Assembly: GCF_022701175.1 (NCBI RefSeq)
Contig: NZ_CP078088.1
Location: forward strand, 186,001-250,000
Length of the DNA: 64,000 bases
Direction: 5' to 3'
Source: Allobaculum sp. Allo2
Lineage (GTDB): Bacteria; Bacillota_I; Bacilli_A; Erysipelotrichales; Erysipelotrichaceae
Of this stretch, positions 51,756 to 61,215 are shown one piece after another (within the stretch, counting starts at the first letter, position 1; the number at the start of each line of letters is the position of its first letter). The notes beneath the pieces are model-generated. The model searched no databases and was not told where the DNA came from. It saw only the letters and a program-made list of their open reading frames with translations. The position numbers and the translations under genes were made by a program.

Positions 51756-52210
51756 ATGAACAATAACATTATTTTCTATCTCACCTTTAAAAAGATCTTG
51801 TCTTCTTCTACGAGAATCTTCCGCTTCGCGAAGCCCTCGAACTGATGTACAAACACGGCTATACCGCCATTCCGGTCATCGGTCTGGACGGTACATACGT
51901 CGGCACCGTCAGCGAAGGCGACTTCCTGTGGTTCATCCTGCAGAAAGGCGCGGATGCAAAGACGCTCGAATCCTATACAGTAACCGACCTGATTCGCGAC
52001 GACTTCATGCCGCCCGTCAACATCAGCGTTTCCATTGACGACATTCTGGAAACCGCCCTCCACCAGAACTTCGTTCCCGTCGTCGATGACCGCAGCATCT
52101 TCATCGGCATCATCACCCGGCAGACGCTGCTGCGCGCCCTGGGTTCTTCCTCTTTGCAGCCTTCGCTTGCCGCGATGCCAAATTCGGAAAACGCCTCAAC
52201 GCGCATCTAG
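51756..52210 (+). CDS. Stand-alone CBS-pair protein (frameshift at N-terminus)
   Basis: About 151 residues. Adding one A to AAAAA near 51795 joins MNNNIIFYLTFKKDLVFFYE to NLPLREALELMYKHGYTAIP. Two CBS motifs follow: VIGLDGTYVGTVSEGDFLWF and FVPVVDDRSIFIGIITRQTL. Such lone pairs bind adenine nucleotides and regulate partners. GAGGA is spaced 6-7 bases before ATG. It is followed by its own terminator; the next gene also has CBS domains. Confidence 0.82.
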
Positions 52211-52271
52211 CGGCGCGATCCGAAACCTGTTTTATCGTATTGCTTTTCTCCCTTTTCTCCTTTGTTTTCTT

Positions 52272-52302
52272 TGCCTGCTTTTTCGGGAAGCAGGCATTTT
52301 TT
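52272..52302 (+). terminator. Terminator of the CBS-pair gene
   Basis: Stem TGCCTGCTT / AAGCAGGCA with loop TTTCGGG and TTTTTT directly after, about 60 bp after the stop. Confidence 0.9.
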
Positions 52303-52496
52303 CTGCCCGGACGCGCAAAATGACGCTTCTTTCCAGCTTTTTCTGAGCGCTCTGTGCGCCCGTTTTCAAAAAACCGGTGCATGGTATAATCAGTTCACCT
52401 TTCGAGGGAACAACACGTTTTTAACAGGAAAAAATCGACTTTCAAAATCGTATTTTTCCATACAATCTTCTGTTTAAAATTCTGGAAATGGAGCTG

Positions 52497-53659
52497 ATGT
52501 TCTTGGTGTATATAAGTCTGTCCATTCTTTCGTTTGCGGCAGCCCTCTTTTTCTGACTCTGACCATGCAGCCGGCAGATGACGCCCGCTATACGGCCATG
52601 GATCTCTTTCTCGCTCTGCTCTTTCAAGTGCTCAGCGCCTGGCTGCTCGTCCAGCTGCCTGCGGTAGCGGCGGTGCTCAACGGCCCGGCTTCCTTCTGGA
52701 TTCTCATGGCGATCGAACTGATACTTGGTCTGATCTGGGTGCATCTTTCCAAACGCATTCACTTTTCTTCCGCCAGCATGAATTCCCTGCAGAAACCGCT
52801 GCTCAAGCTGTTTTTCTGGCTGCCGGAAGAAGCTGCGGACAGCGACGATGAACTCGTCCGTCTGATTGAGGCTTCCTCGGTTCCGGAAATGGAAGAACAG
52901 CGCGAAGTACTCGAAAACGCGCTCGATCTCAACGACACGTCGCTCGATGAAATCTGTACCCACCGTTCCGATATGGTGTGCCTGTCCATGAAGGAAGATC
53001 CGTCCAAGTGGAAGCAGATCATCATGGCTAACCGGCATACGTTTTATCCGATCACCAACGAAAGCGACGACGATATCGTCGGCGTGCTCGATACCCGCGA
53101 TTATTTCCGTCTGAACGGCTGGGGCAAGAAAACCATTCTCGATCACGCGGTCGACAAGCCGCTGTTCGTTGCCGAAAGCAATACCGCCGATGAGCTGCTG
53201 CGCATGATGAAGCAGCGCCACACGTACATCGCCATCGTTCTCGACGAATACGGCGGTGTCGTTGGTCTGGTCACCCTGCACGACATTATCGAAGAGCTCT
53301 TCGGCGATCTGTCCGAAGAGGAAGAAAAGCGGCAGGCGGATATCGTCCGGCTTCCGCGCGGCGTCTGGCGCATTAACGGCGAAGCCGATCTGGACGATGT
53401 GTCCAAGGCGCTGGGCATGGACCTGCACCTTGATGATTTTGAAACGTTCTCCGGCTACGTGCTCGGCTCCATGGGCTACATTCCCGAAGACGGCAGCCAG
53501 CTTGAAACCCGCATCGGACCGCTGTCCATTCAGATCCGGCGCATTCAGGGACACCGCATTCGTCAGGCGCTCGTCAAAGTCGAAGATGAACCGAAGGGAA
53601 ATCCCGCGCCAGAAAGCACTCCAACTGGAACCGCAAAGTCGGGCTCAGCCAGACACTGA
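52497..53659 (+). CDS. CNNM/CorC-type hemolysin family protein with shortened membrane domain (frameshift)
   Basis: About 387 residues. The N-terminus, MFLVYISLSILSFAAALFF, has only about 110 residues and three membrane segments where DUF21 usually has 180 and four. One T is missing near 52553. A cytosolic CBS pair follows (LDEICTHRSDMVCLSMKEDP, TFYPITNESDDDIVGVLDTR, YIAIVLDEYGGVVGLVTLHD), then the CorC_HlyC transporter-associated domain (GVWRINGEADLDDVSKAL). Such proteins control Mg2+ or other metal flux. The start is uncertain; an ATG at 52488 is also possible. Confidence 0.82.
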
Positions 53660-53718
53660 GCGCTCCAAACGCGGAAGCCAAAGGCAGGACAGTCCTCACC
53701 ATTTTGAAAAAGAAAAAC

Positions 53719-53766
53719 AAATGGTCTTTTCCAGTCGCCGAATCGGGCGAGAGGAAAAGACCATTT
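53719..53766. terminator. Bidirectional terminator between convergent genes
   Basis: Perfect 14-bp inverted repeat AAATGGTCTTTTCC / GGAAAAGACCATTT (53719-53732, 53753-53766). It serves the plus-strand CNNM gene and the minus-strand MATE gene. Confidence 0.82.
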
Positions 53767-53843
53767 TGCGTAGTATTGAATTTTCAAAGACTCCTGCAGA
53801 ACTCTGGAAAGAGGAAAACCTTCCGAAAGTGAGAGCTCTGTGC

Positions 53844-55237
53844 CTAAAACCGGTTTTCGATGACGCCTTCCTTGAGCTGCTTCATCTGCTTCCATGAGCG
53901 AAGCACGAGAATAAACGCGAGCAGAGCGGAAAGCAGATCGGCGATCGGCTGGGAAACGACCAGTCCTTCAATTCCCCACATCAAAGAAAAGACGAAGGCG
54001 AGCGGAATGAAGAAAATGATCGTGCGGGAGAGGGAGACAAACACCCCTTTGCCCGGCTGGCCGATGGCCGCAAAATACGTCGAACTGAGCGACTGAACGC
54101 CCTGGATGCAGATGCCCATCAGGTATACGCGAAGCATGATCACACCAAAGCGGACGTACAGTTCATCGCCGGTTCCAAACAGAAGAATGAGCGGTCTGGG
54201 AAAGCACTGAAAGAGCACTTCGACAAGCGTTCCTAAAACGACGACCGAAATCAGACCCTTGACCATGCATTCCTTCACGCGCCCATACTGCGCGGCGCCA
54301 TAGTTGTAGCCGACAATCGGCTGAAGGCCCTGCGCAATGCCGACAATGACGGAAATGAAGAGGCCGTTAAGCTTGAAGGCCACACCGCTGGCCGCGATTG
54401 GAATATTGGCGCCGTAAACGGACAGGGACCCGTAGTACTTGAACATGTTGGTCAGAAAAATCTGAACCACAAGAACCGCCGCCTGGTTGAGCGCTGAAGC
54501 CATACCCAGGTTGCAGATTTTCTTCAGCGGCGCCATGCGGATTTTGAAGCTGTCCGCATTCATATGCACATGCTTGAAGCGCGGCAGATAAAAGAGTGCG
54601 ATGACAAAGCTCACGATCTGGCCGATAATCGTCGCCCACGCCGCACCGGCCATGCCCCAGTGAAAGACGAAAATGAAAATCGGGTCCAGGATGCAGTTGA
54701 CAATAGCGCCGACCACCATGAAAAACATGGAAAAGGAAGGCGAACCGTCCGCCCGGCAAAGCTGGGAAATGCCGTTGCTGACAATGAGAAAGGGCATGCC
54801 AAGCAAAATGACGCGGGAGTATTCGAGCGCGTAGCCGTAGTTTTCCGGGGTGGCGCCAAAACCGGCAGCAGAGCCGTAATGCTCAGCTCGCCAAGAACCA
54901 GATAAATCAGCCCGCTTAAAAACATGAAGCTGAGCGCCGTTCCGGCCGTTCTTGCCGCCTCATCCGGACGTCCTTCGCCCAGCTGCAGCGAGTAGCAGGA
55001 CGCGCCACCCACGCCTAAAAGCAGGGCGATTGCCAGACAGATGGTCGAAAGCGGAAAGACGACCGTCGTCGCGCCGTTGCCCAGATAGCCAAGACCCTGG
55101 CCGATAAAAATCTGGTCAACGATGTTGTAGAGCGAGCTCACCAGCATCGCGATGATGGACGGGAACGAATAGCGAAACAGCAGCTTCGAAATTTTCTCGG
55201 TGCCTAGTGGATTGCCGGCGGACAGTGTCTTTTCCAT
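53844..55237 (-). CDS. MATE family efflux transporter, second copy (1 frameshift)
   Basis: About 464 residues with twelve membrane segments. FSFPSIIAMLVSSLYNIVD-like start, FIGQGLGYLGNGATTVVFPL and NYGAAQYGRVKECMVKGL are family features; the sequence is closer to the MepA-like group than the first MATE gene. A frame change lies near 54865 between the two ORF halves. AGGAGG lies 6 bases before the ATG at 55237. It shares a terminator with the convergent CNNM gene. Confidence 0.87.
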
Positions 55238-55454
55238 CGTGTACCTCCTGATCGTGCAAACGGACGAATTTCTCCGTTTTTGTCGGTGAACGCCTCCACG
55301 AAAACGTGCTGTAAAAAGGACAGGCGTCCATTTGTATACGAAAGGATAGCACACAATTATTTTCAGTACGGAAAAAGTAAAATTTGGTGCCGTTTCGCTT
55401 AGTGGATTTTCCGCTCTCCTGCTGCGGTTTGCGGATGTTTTTTCGGCAAAAGAA

Positions 55455-55477
55455 AAAGTCCCGATTTCTCAGGACTT
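55455..55477 (-). terminator. Terminator of the cupin-type isomerase gene
   Basis: Minus-strand stem AAGTCC / GGACTT, loop TGAGAAATCG, followed by TTTTTC, directly after the stop at 55484. Confidence 0.7.
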
Positions 55478-55483
55478 GAAATC

Positions 55484-56116
55484 CTACGACTTTAAAAAGG
55501 CGATAATGTCTTCTTCCTGGAGCGCGTCCACGGATTCCGGAGTATCTTCGACATCCACTTCAATGGCCAGTTCGCCGTTGTCGTCATAGACATGACAGGT
55601 GAAGGGATGTTCGTCGATTGAATCGAAATCGAAGCCGGCATTGCTCGGCAGACACTGCGAAAGCATCAGCGGTTCATCGCCGGTATTGATCAGGCGGCGT
55701 CCAATGTTCGACGGAATCTTGTGGAGACTGCCTTCTTCCAGTTCTTCGCACCAGCATTCGCCGTCGCGGCTGAGGAACATGACCAGACCGGTTCCTTTCA
55801 TGCAGAGCAGATATTCTTCCGCATCCGGATTGACGTGAAAATGACCTTTCGTGCAGAAGTACTGGTCATCCACCTTGCCCGGATACAGGGTAATGTGCCC
55901 CCAGTTGAGATGGCCTTCGCCCGGCTCAGATTCCTTGACGATGTGCTCATAAATCTTAGTTTCCGGATCGAGGGTCGGATCTTTGCGGCGGAAGTAATCC
56001 GCGTCTTTATAGCGCATGACCATTTCGGTCAGATTGTTTCCATTCAGACGTTCCTGCCAGTGATGGGTCAGCTGTGACTTGGTGACCGCTACACGTTTGT
56101 GATTTGTATTATCCAT
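55484..56116 (-). CDS. Cupin-type glucose-6-phosphate isomerase
   Basis: Intact, 210 residues. The metal-binding cupin motif is TKGHFHVNPDAEEYLLCMKG with His-x-His and a later Glu, and HKIPSNIGRRLINTGDEPLM follows. This is the archaeal-type (PF06560) phosphoglucose isomerase, unrelated to the common bacterial Pgi, and converts glucose 6-phosphate and fructose 6-phosphate. N-terminal 60 residues (QERLNGNNLTEMVMRYKDAD) are less conserved. It is alone with a terminator. Some Bacillota also have this form. Confidence 0.85.
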   Translation of the reverse strand: MDNTNHKRVAVTKSQLTHHWQERLNGNNLTEMVMRYKDADYFRRKDPTLDPETKIYEHIVKESEPGEGHLNWGHITLYPGKVDDQYFCTKGHFHVNPDAEEYLLCMKGTGLVMFLSRDGECWCEELEEGSLHKIPSNIGRRLINTGDEPLMLSQCLPSNAGFDFDSIDEHPFTCHVYDDNGELAIEVDVEDTPESVDALQEEDIIAFLKS

Positions 56117-56381
56117 ATTCAGTACCTATTCCCGTTTCGCTGTATGACGCAGCGGCATTCAGGCTTGCCTGCAGCCTGTCCCCAGAACGCAAGGCGGGCT
56201 TCCCAACGGGAAACTTTGACAATCAGGCAAAGGGAAAGACTCGCGTTCGGATCATCTGTGCTGGAAAGCGGGGGCTCTTTCCGGTACTCAGGTTATAGCG
56301 CTTTTGGCACTTTTTTTCGTTTATTATGCTTATTATTATTGAATATTTTTGATATTAGTATCCTGATTAGATTATATTCCT
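56117..56381. other. Upstream region of the cupin-type isomerase
   Basis: About 265 bp. A very AT-rich block at 56310-56390 on the minus strand contains TATAAT-like sequence and probably the promoter. No gene seen. Confidence 0.4.
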
Positions 56382-56943
56382 TCAAACGTCCGGGCGGGAT
56401 GCGGATTTTGAAAATCGTTTGATAACGCAAAGCAGAACGGGACAGGCTTCGCGATCGGGGCGCCGACACTCGAGCAGTTCGAGATCGTCACGTAAAAGAA
56501 GGCTTTCCATAACCGCTTTTCGTTCTTGATCGCCTGGCGCGAGCGGATAGAAAACCAGAGCCATCCGGCCTTTGGGCCGAAGCAGATCTGCCGCGGCGTT
56601 CACGGCTTTTACAGAACTTTCTGGCAGAGTGGATACGCCGTGCAGACAATGGGGGTCATAGCCAAAATTGAAGATCACCGCATCGATCTGCCCTTCGTAT
56701 TCAGAAAGGTCTTCTTTCATAAATTCGTGGGAATGCAGCCAGGCGGTAATGCGCGGACCAGTCATTTTTCGCAGCTGGCCGCATAGAGCTCCGGCTGGAC
56801 TTCATAGGCAAAGACATGCGCCGCACGATGATCAAGAAAAAGCGGGAGTCCCGGCCCAGACCGAGCGTTGCGTCCACGCAGATCGCCTGCTCATGAAGGA
56901 CGTCCAGAAGAAAGTCGTGTGCTAGTTCACTCATGGATTTCAT
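56382..56943 (-). CDS. YtqB-like class I SAM-dependent methyltransferase (1-2 frameshifts)
   Basis: About 187 residues. ICVDATLGLGRDSRFFL is the SAM-binding start, EGQIDAVIFNFGYDP is motif II with NFGY, and AADLLRPKGRMALVFYPLAP follows. YtqB proteins in Bacillota methylate a small molecule or nucleotide and are often near RNA-related genes; the target is unknown. Frame changes lie near 56770 and possibly 56840. The start is uncertain: ATG at 56943 or 56964. Confidence 0.75.
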
Positions 56944-57071
56944 GCTGGTAATGATCCCCTCCATTTCCTCGAATCACGCATTTTCCATTGTTTTATTTTG
57001 TTTTGCGATGGCTGCCTATGCCTTTGGAGCTATCTTCAAAATTAAGAATTCGTCGAAAGTGCAGTATCTTT

Positions 57072-58022
57072 TTAGTCTTCGCCGTCAAAATCGTAAAAGC
57101 TCTGATCGTCGCTGAACACCGGATCGGCGTTCTGCGAAATCTGCGCGAGCAGCTTTTCCGCGCTTTCCTGCAGAGCGGCCAGCTGTTTTTGTAAAAGGGC
57201 GCTCGTACGGCACGTCTTGCCGGCGTTTTCGCAAAGCATGGTGGCCTTGATTTCCAGCGAACGGACTTCCTTTTCGAACGCTTCCATATTGGCCGCGCGG
57301 TAGAAGCTGCGCGCCGATGCCTGCAGCGAGAAGACGACGCCGCAAAGCGTGGTCGGCGAAACCAGAAGCACATGGCGGGAGAGCGCGTACTGCTGCAGCA
57401 TCGCTCCTTCCCCGCAAAGGTAGGCGTAAACCGCTTCGCTGGGGATAAAGAGGAGCGCTTCATCGAGCGTCTCTTCCGTGATGTATTTATCGGCTACATC
57501 GTCGATGTGTTTCTTTATATTCTTTCTGAATTCTTTTTCATAATACTCCGCCGATTCGGGTTCTTCACACATCCGCAGGTAATTTTCCATTGGAAATTTC
57601 GAGTCAATGCACAGAACCTGATCGGACTGCGGCATATGAAAGGCGCCGTCGCTGATGCGTCCGTTTTTCAGATGGTACTGCGTGCTGTACAAATACGGAC
57701 TGTCCCCAAGATACGTCCGTACGATGGATTCCAGCTGGTATTCGCCCCAGGTCCCGCGCCGTTTGGCGTTGGCCATGACCTGGGTAATGGAATGGACTTC
57801 ATCCGCCAGATCTTCCGAGCGTTCGCGGGCAGAACTCGTATCGAGCCGTACCTGTTCCAGCTGGCTGCCCATGCGCCGCAGATGAATCTCCTTGTAGTCG
57901 CCGTCCTTTTCCACGATGTGATACAGATCGCTGACTGAATTCATCAGCGAATACACCGCGTAGCCGACCAGCGCCAGCAGCACGATCATGACAATCATTA
58001 AAGCCACAAGAAATCCGTTCAT
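57072..58022 (-). CDS. rmuC: RmuC-type DNA recombination protein
   Basis: Intact, 316 residues from ATG 58022; the longer frame upstream has no binding site. An N-terminal membrane helix (FLVALMIVMIVLLALVGYAV) anchors it. A short coiled-coil part is followed by the nuclease-like core NAKRRGTWGEYQLESIVRTY, VLCIDSKFPMENYLRM and LLFIPSEAVYAYLC. RmuC limits inversion at short inverted repeats. The coiled coil is shorter than in E. coli. Confidence 0.88.
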   Translation of the reverse strand: MNGFLVALMIVMIVLLALVGYAVYSLMNSVSDLYHIVEKDGDYKEIHLRRMGSQLEQVRLDTSSARERSEDLADEVHSITQVMANAKRRGTWGEYQLESIVRTYLGDSPYLYSTQYHLKNGRISDGAFHMPQSDQVLCIDSKFPMENYLRMCEEPESAEYYEKEFRKNIKKHIDDVADKYITEETLDEALLFIPSEAVYAYLCGEGAMLQQYALSRHVLLVSPTTLCGVVFSLQASARSFYRAANMEAFEKEVRSLEIKATMLCENAGKTCRTSALLQKQLAALQESAEKLLAQISQNADPVFSDDQSFYDFDGED

Positions 58023-58117
58023 AATTTTCCCTTTTTTCTTTTTAAATCTTTCCCGCATGGCCCGGGATTTTAAAATCCGGCCTGGACCATACAATCTGTA
58101 CCCCATTTTAATAAATT

Positions 58118-58140
58118 CAGGCGCCTTTTTGAGGCGCCTG
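58118..58140 (-). terminator. Possible terminator of cca
   Basis: Inverted repeat CAGGCGCC / GGCGCCTG with a 7-base loop. The minus-strand tail is only AATTTATT, so strength is doubtful. Confidence 0.5.
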
Positions 58141-58230
58141 ATTGCTTTCTTCATCCAGACGGTGTTCCTTAGCCATGAAATGACGCATGAACCGTCGTCC
58201 ATTTTTACAAAACAAAACCAAAACAAAGTG

Positions 58231-58270
58231 TCACAGAGCTTTACAGAGTGTTACAGAGCCTTGCAGTGCC
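58231..58270. repeat. Four tandem 10-bp repeats after cca
   Basis: TCACAGAGCT, TTACAGAGTG, TTACAGAGCC and TTGCAGTGCC lie end to end, diverged at 2-4 positions each. They begin at the first base after the cca stop codon and fill the gap to the hairpin. They are 10-bp periodic, as one helical turn. Confidence 0.6.
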
Positions 58271-59669
58271 TTACTTGCTCTTCTGGGCATTGCGTACGAC
58301 TTTTTCTGCCGATCTGAGCAGGCGAAGCTGATCTTCTCGGGTTTCCCATTCAGGATGGAGAATGACCTGATGCAGCACTTCGAGAAGAACATCCCGGCGC
58401 TGACTGCCCTGGAGATGCGTCTGGGCAATGACGTCATCGCCGTTGATTTTCAGCTCGGCGATGGTAAAGGGATGCCTGTCCTTTTCCTGTTCAAAATAGG
58501 CGCGGAAGAGGTCAAGGCGTTCGCGTCGGTCCTTGGTCGCGTGCGCTTCAATGTCGGCTTCCTGCAAATCCATCAGCTTTTCAAACAGTGCCTTGGTATA
58601 TCCTTTCTGGACCAGGATTCGATAGAGGCTCTGGTACGCGGGTCGAAAAACGTATCGTGATCCGGGATCAGTTTCACCACGTCTTTCTGCAGCTGTTTTG
58701 GCAGCTTAAGACGGGAAAGAATGACTTTGGCGTGTCGGGCCGACGCCTGTTCGTGACCATGGAAATGGTCGCGGCCGTTTTCATCGTGGAAGCGCACATC
58801 CGGCTTGCCGCAGTCGTGCAGCAAAGCCGCCCAGAGCAGAACGGGATCGCGATGAGGCAAATAGCGCAGCACATCGATGGTATGCGTGAGCACCCCGCCG
58901 TAATGATACGGGGTACACTGCGGCGTACTGGCCATTACTTCCACTTCCGGAATCCAGGGTCGAAGCAGATCCGCCATCGGTTCGATCAGGCGTGGATCGT
59001 CGCGCAGAACCGTTTCGATCAGCGGCGCGACGCGCTCTGCAGCCAGTGTGGAAGAAAGAGCGCTTTTTCATGAATGGCTTTGAGCGTGTTTTCTTCGATC
59101 GTGCCCTGAAGCCGGGCCGCGAAAGCCCAGGCGCGAAACATGCGAAGGGCATCTTCTTCAAAACGCCCTTTCGGATCGCCGACCGCCCGGATCTGGCGTT
59201 TTTCAAATCATCGATACCGCCGTACGGATCGATCAGCCCTTTTCGGGATGATAGGCCATGGCGTTAATGGTAAAGTCGCGGCGGGCGAGATCTTCACGAA
59301 TATCGCGGGTAAAGGAAACCGCGTCCGGATGGCGATGATCGCGATACGTCCCTTCTTTACGCATCGTCGTCACCTCGATCGGACAGCCGTCCTGCAAAAC
59401 GGTAACGGTGCCATGTTCGATTCCCGTGGGAACGACGTGTTCGAAACGGGCCATCACCTGTTCGGGACGGAGCGTCGTCGTGATGTCATAATCGTTTGGC
59501 GCGATCCCGCGCAGGCTGTCGCGTACGCAGCCGCCGACCAGCCACGCTTCTTCGCCATTGGCGTTCAGCGTATCGAGTACCTTCTGTACCGGCTCAGGAA
59601 TGGGCAGCTGAAAGAGGCATGCAGCCCCGGGATTGAGCGTGTCTTCTTTTTTCCGATTTCTTTTTCCAT
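58271..59669 (-). CDS. cca: CCA-adding tRNA nucleotidyltransferase with HD domain (several frameshifts)
   Basis: About 466 residues. It adds or repairs the CCA tail of tRNAs. GEEAWLVGGCVRDSLRG and NDYDITTTLRPEQV form the active site, GTVTVLQDGCPIEVTTMRKE and RRDFTINAMAYHPEKG the class II signature. A C-terminal HD domain has LLWAALLHDCGKPDVRFHDE, HGHEQASARHAKVIL and further residues. Frame changes lie near 59640, 59200, 59020 and 58575. The start ATG at 59669 gives MEKEIGKK. HD domains in such enzymes can have phosphodiesterase activity. Confidence 0.9.
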
Positions 59670-59873
59670 ATCGACGGCTCCTTTCTTCGTTTTCTGTATA
59701 GCTTTGCGCCCTAAATTTCTGACTTCACTTTATCATGCGGCTGTTTTCACTTTATCACGGGGAAATGCCCGTGACGATCTCTGCATTTTCGGTTTAAGCC
59801 GGAATAGCTGTACACCCTCCGGCGGCAGAAAAATCGTTCCGGAAAAGACGATTTGTCCTGCGCCCGGGCATAA

Positions 59874-59895
59874 AAAATCCCTCCAGAAAGAGGGA
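59874..59895 (-). terminator. Terminator of the DUF3955-like gene
   Basis: Minus strand TCCCTC / GAGGGA, 6-base loop, then TTTTTT; about 30 bp after the stop at 59927. Confidence 0.75.
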
Positions 59896-59926
59896 CATAT
59901 CATTCGGGATCAATACGGTATGCGGC

Positions 59927-60175
59927 TTACGAGCGGCTTCTGGAACATTTTGCGGCGAAGCTTGCAACCGCGCTGGCCAGGCATACGAAGAGAAGCGCCC
60001 AGCCGCAGGGGACCAGGAAGAAAGGTTCATGAAGAACTCCCTGGGCATCCAGTGTTGAGCCGATCAGGGCGAAGAGTCCAAAGCAGAGTACGGCTGCGAT
60101 TCCGGAAATCAGTGCCGTCCATTCCCAGACTCTGGAAGCTGAGTGTTTTCCCGATCTGGCAAGGTTTGCGTTCAT
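59927..60175 (-). CDS. Small DUF3955-like membrane protein
   Basis: 82 residues from ATG 60175, with AAGGAGGAA 7-9 bases before it. Two membrane segments, TALISGIAAVLCFGLFALIG and FFLVPCGWALLFVCLASAV, are joined by DAQGVLHEPFF, the pattern of DUF3955 proteins (EPFF-LIP). A basic C-terminus ends KCSRSRS. Function unknown. Confidence 0.75.
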   Translation of the reverse strand: MNANLARSGKHSASRVWEWTALISGIAAVLCFGLFALIGSTLDAQGVLHEPFFLVPCGWALLFVCLASAVASFAAKCSRSRS

Positions 60176-60354
60176 AGGTATTTCCTCCTTTTTTTCTGGG
60201 AAATCTAAGTCTACGATACCGATCCAGGAGATTCGAGACAGACGCTCCCATCTTTTCGCACCATGGGAGAGCTCCTGTCGATATCGACCCTCTACTCTAG
60301 TCATCTTCGTTCGAAAAGGTATTGCTTTGCCTGAGATTTTTCGAGACGCAAACG

Positions 60355-60400
60355 AAAAAGCTTCTGTGCAGAGATTCGCATACGCCTGCACAGAAGCTTT
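60355..60400 (-). terminator. Terminator of the tldD-tldE-sseB unit
   Basis: Perfect 15-bp inverted repeat AAAGCTTCTGTGCAG / CTGCACAGAAGCTTT with TTTTT next on the minus strand, 40 bp after the SseB stop. Confidence 0.88.
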
Positions 60401-60439
60401 CGGTTTTGAGTGTTTTTAGATGCAGCGATGGGTCTTAAA

Positions 60440-61213
60440 CTAGAACGCGCGCACGTAAATCGGTTTGGAAGTACGGGCGATATCCTGTCCGAGCTTGGAA
60501 TCGCTGAACATGAATTCGAGTTCCTGATCTTTTACGACGCCGCGGATGGCCGCAGTCAGACGTGTGAAAATACCAGTGTCTTTTTCGTTGGCATCCACCA
60601 GGATGAACAGCGTTGTATCCGGTTTGTTCGGATCTTTCAGACGCTCCTTCATGTAAATGGCGTTGATCGCCTTGTCATGGAAGCCGGCTGAAATCAGAGC
60701 CGCTTCGAGATCCTGCTGGTCGCCCGTAAGGTCGCGCAGGTATACGTTACTGTTCTGGGCCAGGTTTTCCTGTTTGAGCGGTGTCTTGTAGGCATCCGCA
60801 AAACCGATCAGGAAATCGGACGGGAAGCGTACGTTTACGCCAGCCGGGTCAACGACAATGCCGTCGACATCGCCTTTCGCGCTTCTTACCATCGGCAGGA
60901 ACTGTTCCGAAGAAAGCAGCAGGCAGTTTACGCCCGGTTCGCCGAAAGCGTTTTTCATTTCGGCAACACTGGTGAATACCGGGAACATTTTCGTTCCGTC
61001 CTGACTTGCAGCCGTCATAAATGCCATTTTGGCATCTTTCGGGAACTGAATTTTTCCGTTCTCCAGTTTGGTCGGTTCCTTATCCCATTTGGCAGGGACA
61101 TACACACGGGTATCCATGAGCGCCTGTCCTGCTTTGAGCAGGTCTTCGTCCGCATGGGTTTCCTTCATTCGGACAAGCGCTTCGAGCAGAATGTCGTTCT
61201 GATATTGTTCCAT
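60440..61213 (-). CDS. SseB-family protein
   Basis: Intact, 257 residues. VNCLLLSSEQFLPMVRSAKG then DVDGIVVDPAGVNVRFPSDF is typical of the SseB N-terminal domain, and LTGDQQDLEAALISAGFHDK begins the C-terminal domain. It starts 2 bases after tldE ends, so it is part of the tld operon. The family was found through serine sensitivity; its biochemical role is unclear. Confidence 0.82.
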   Translation of the reverse strand: MEQYQNDILLEALVRMKETHADEDLLKAGQALMDTRVYVPAKWDKEPTKLENGKIQFPKDAKMAFMTAASQDGTKMFPVFTSVAEMKNAFGEPGVNCLLLSSEQFLPMVRSAKGDVDGIVVDPAGVNVRFPSDFLIGFADAYKTPLKQENLAQNSNVYLRDLTGDQQDLEAALISAGFHDKAINAIYMKERLKDPNKPDTTLFILVDANEKDTGIFTRLTAAIRGVVKDQELEFMFSDSKLGQDIARTSKPIYVRAF

Positions 61214-61215
61214 AA

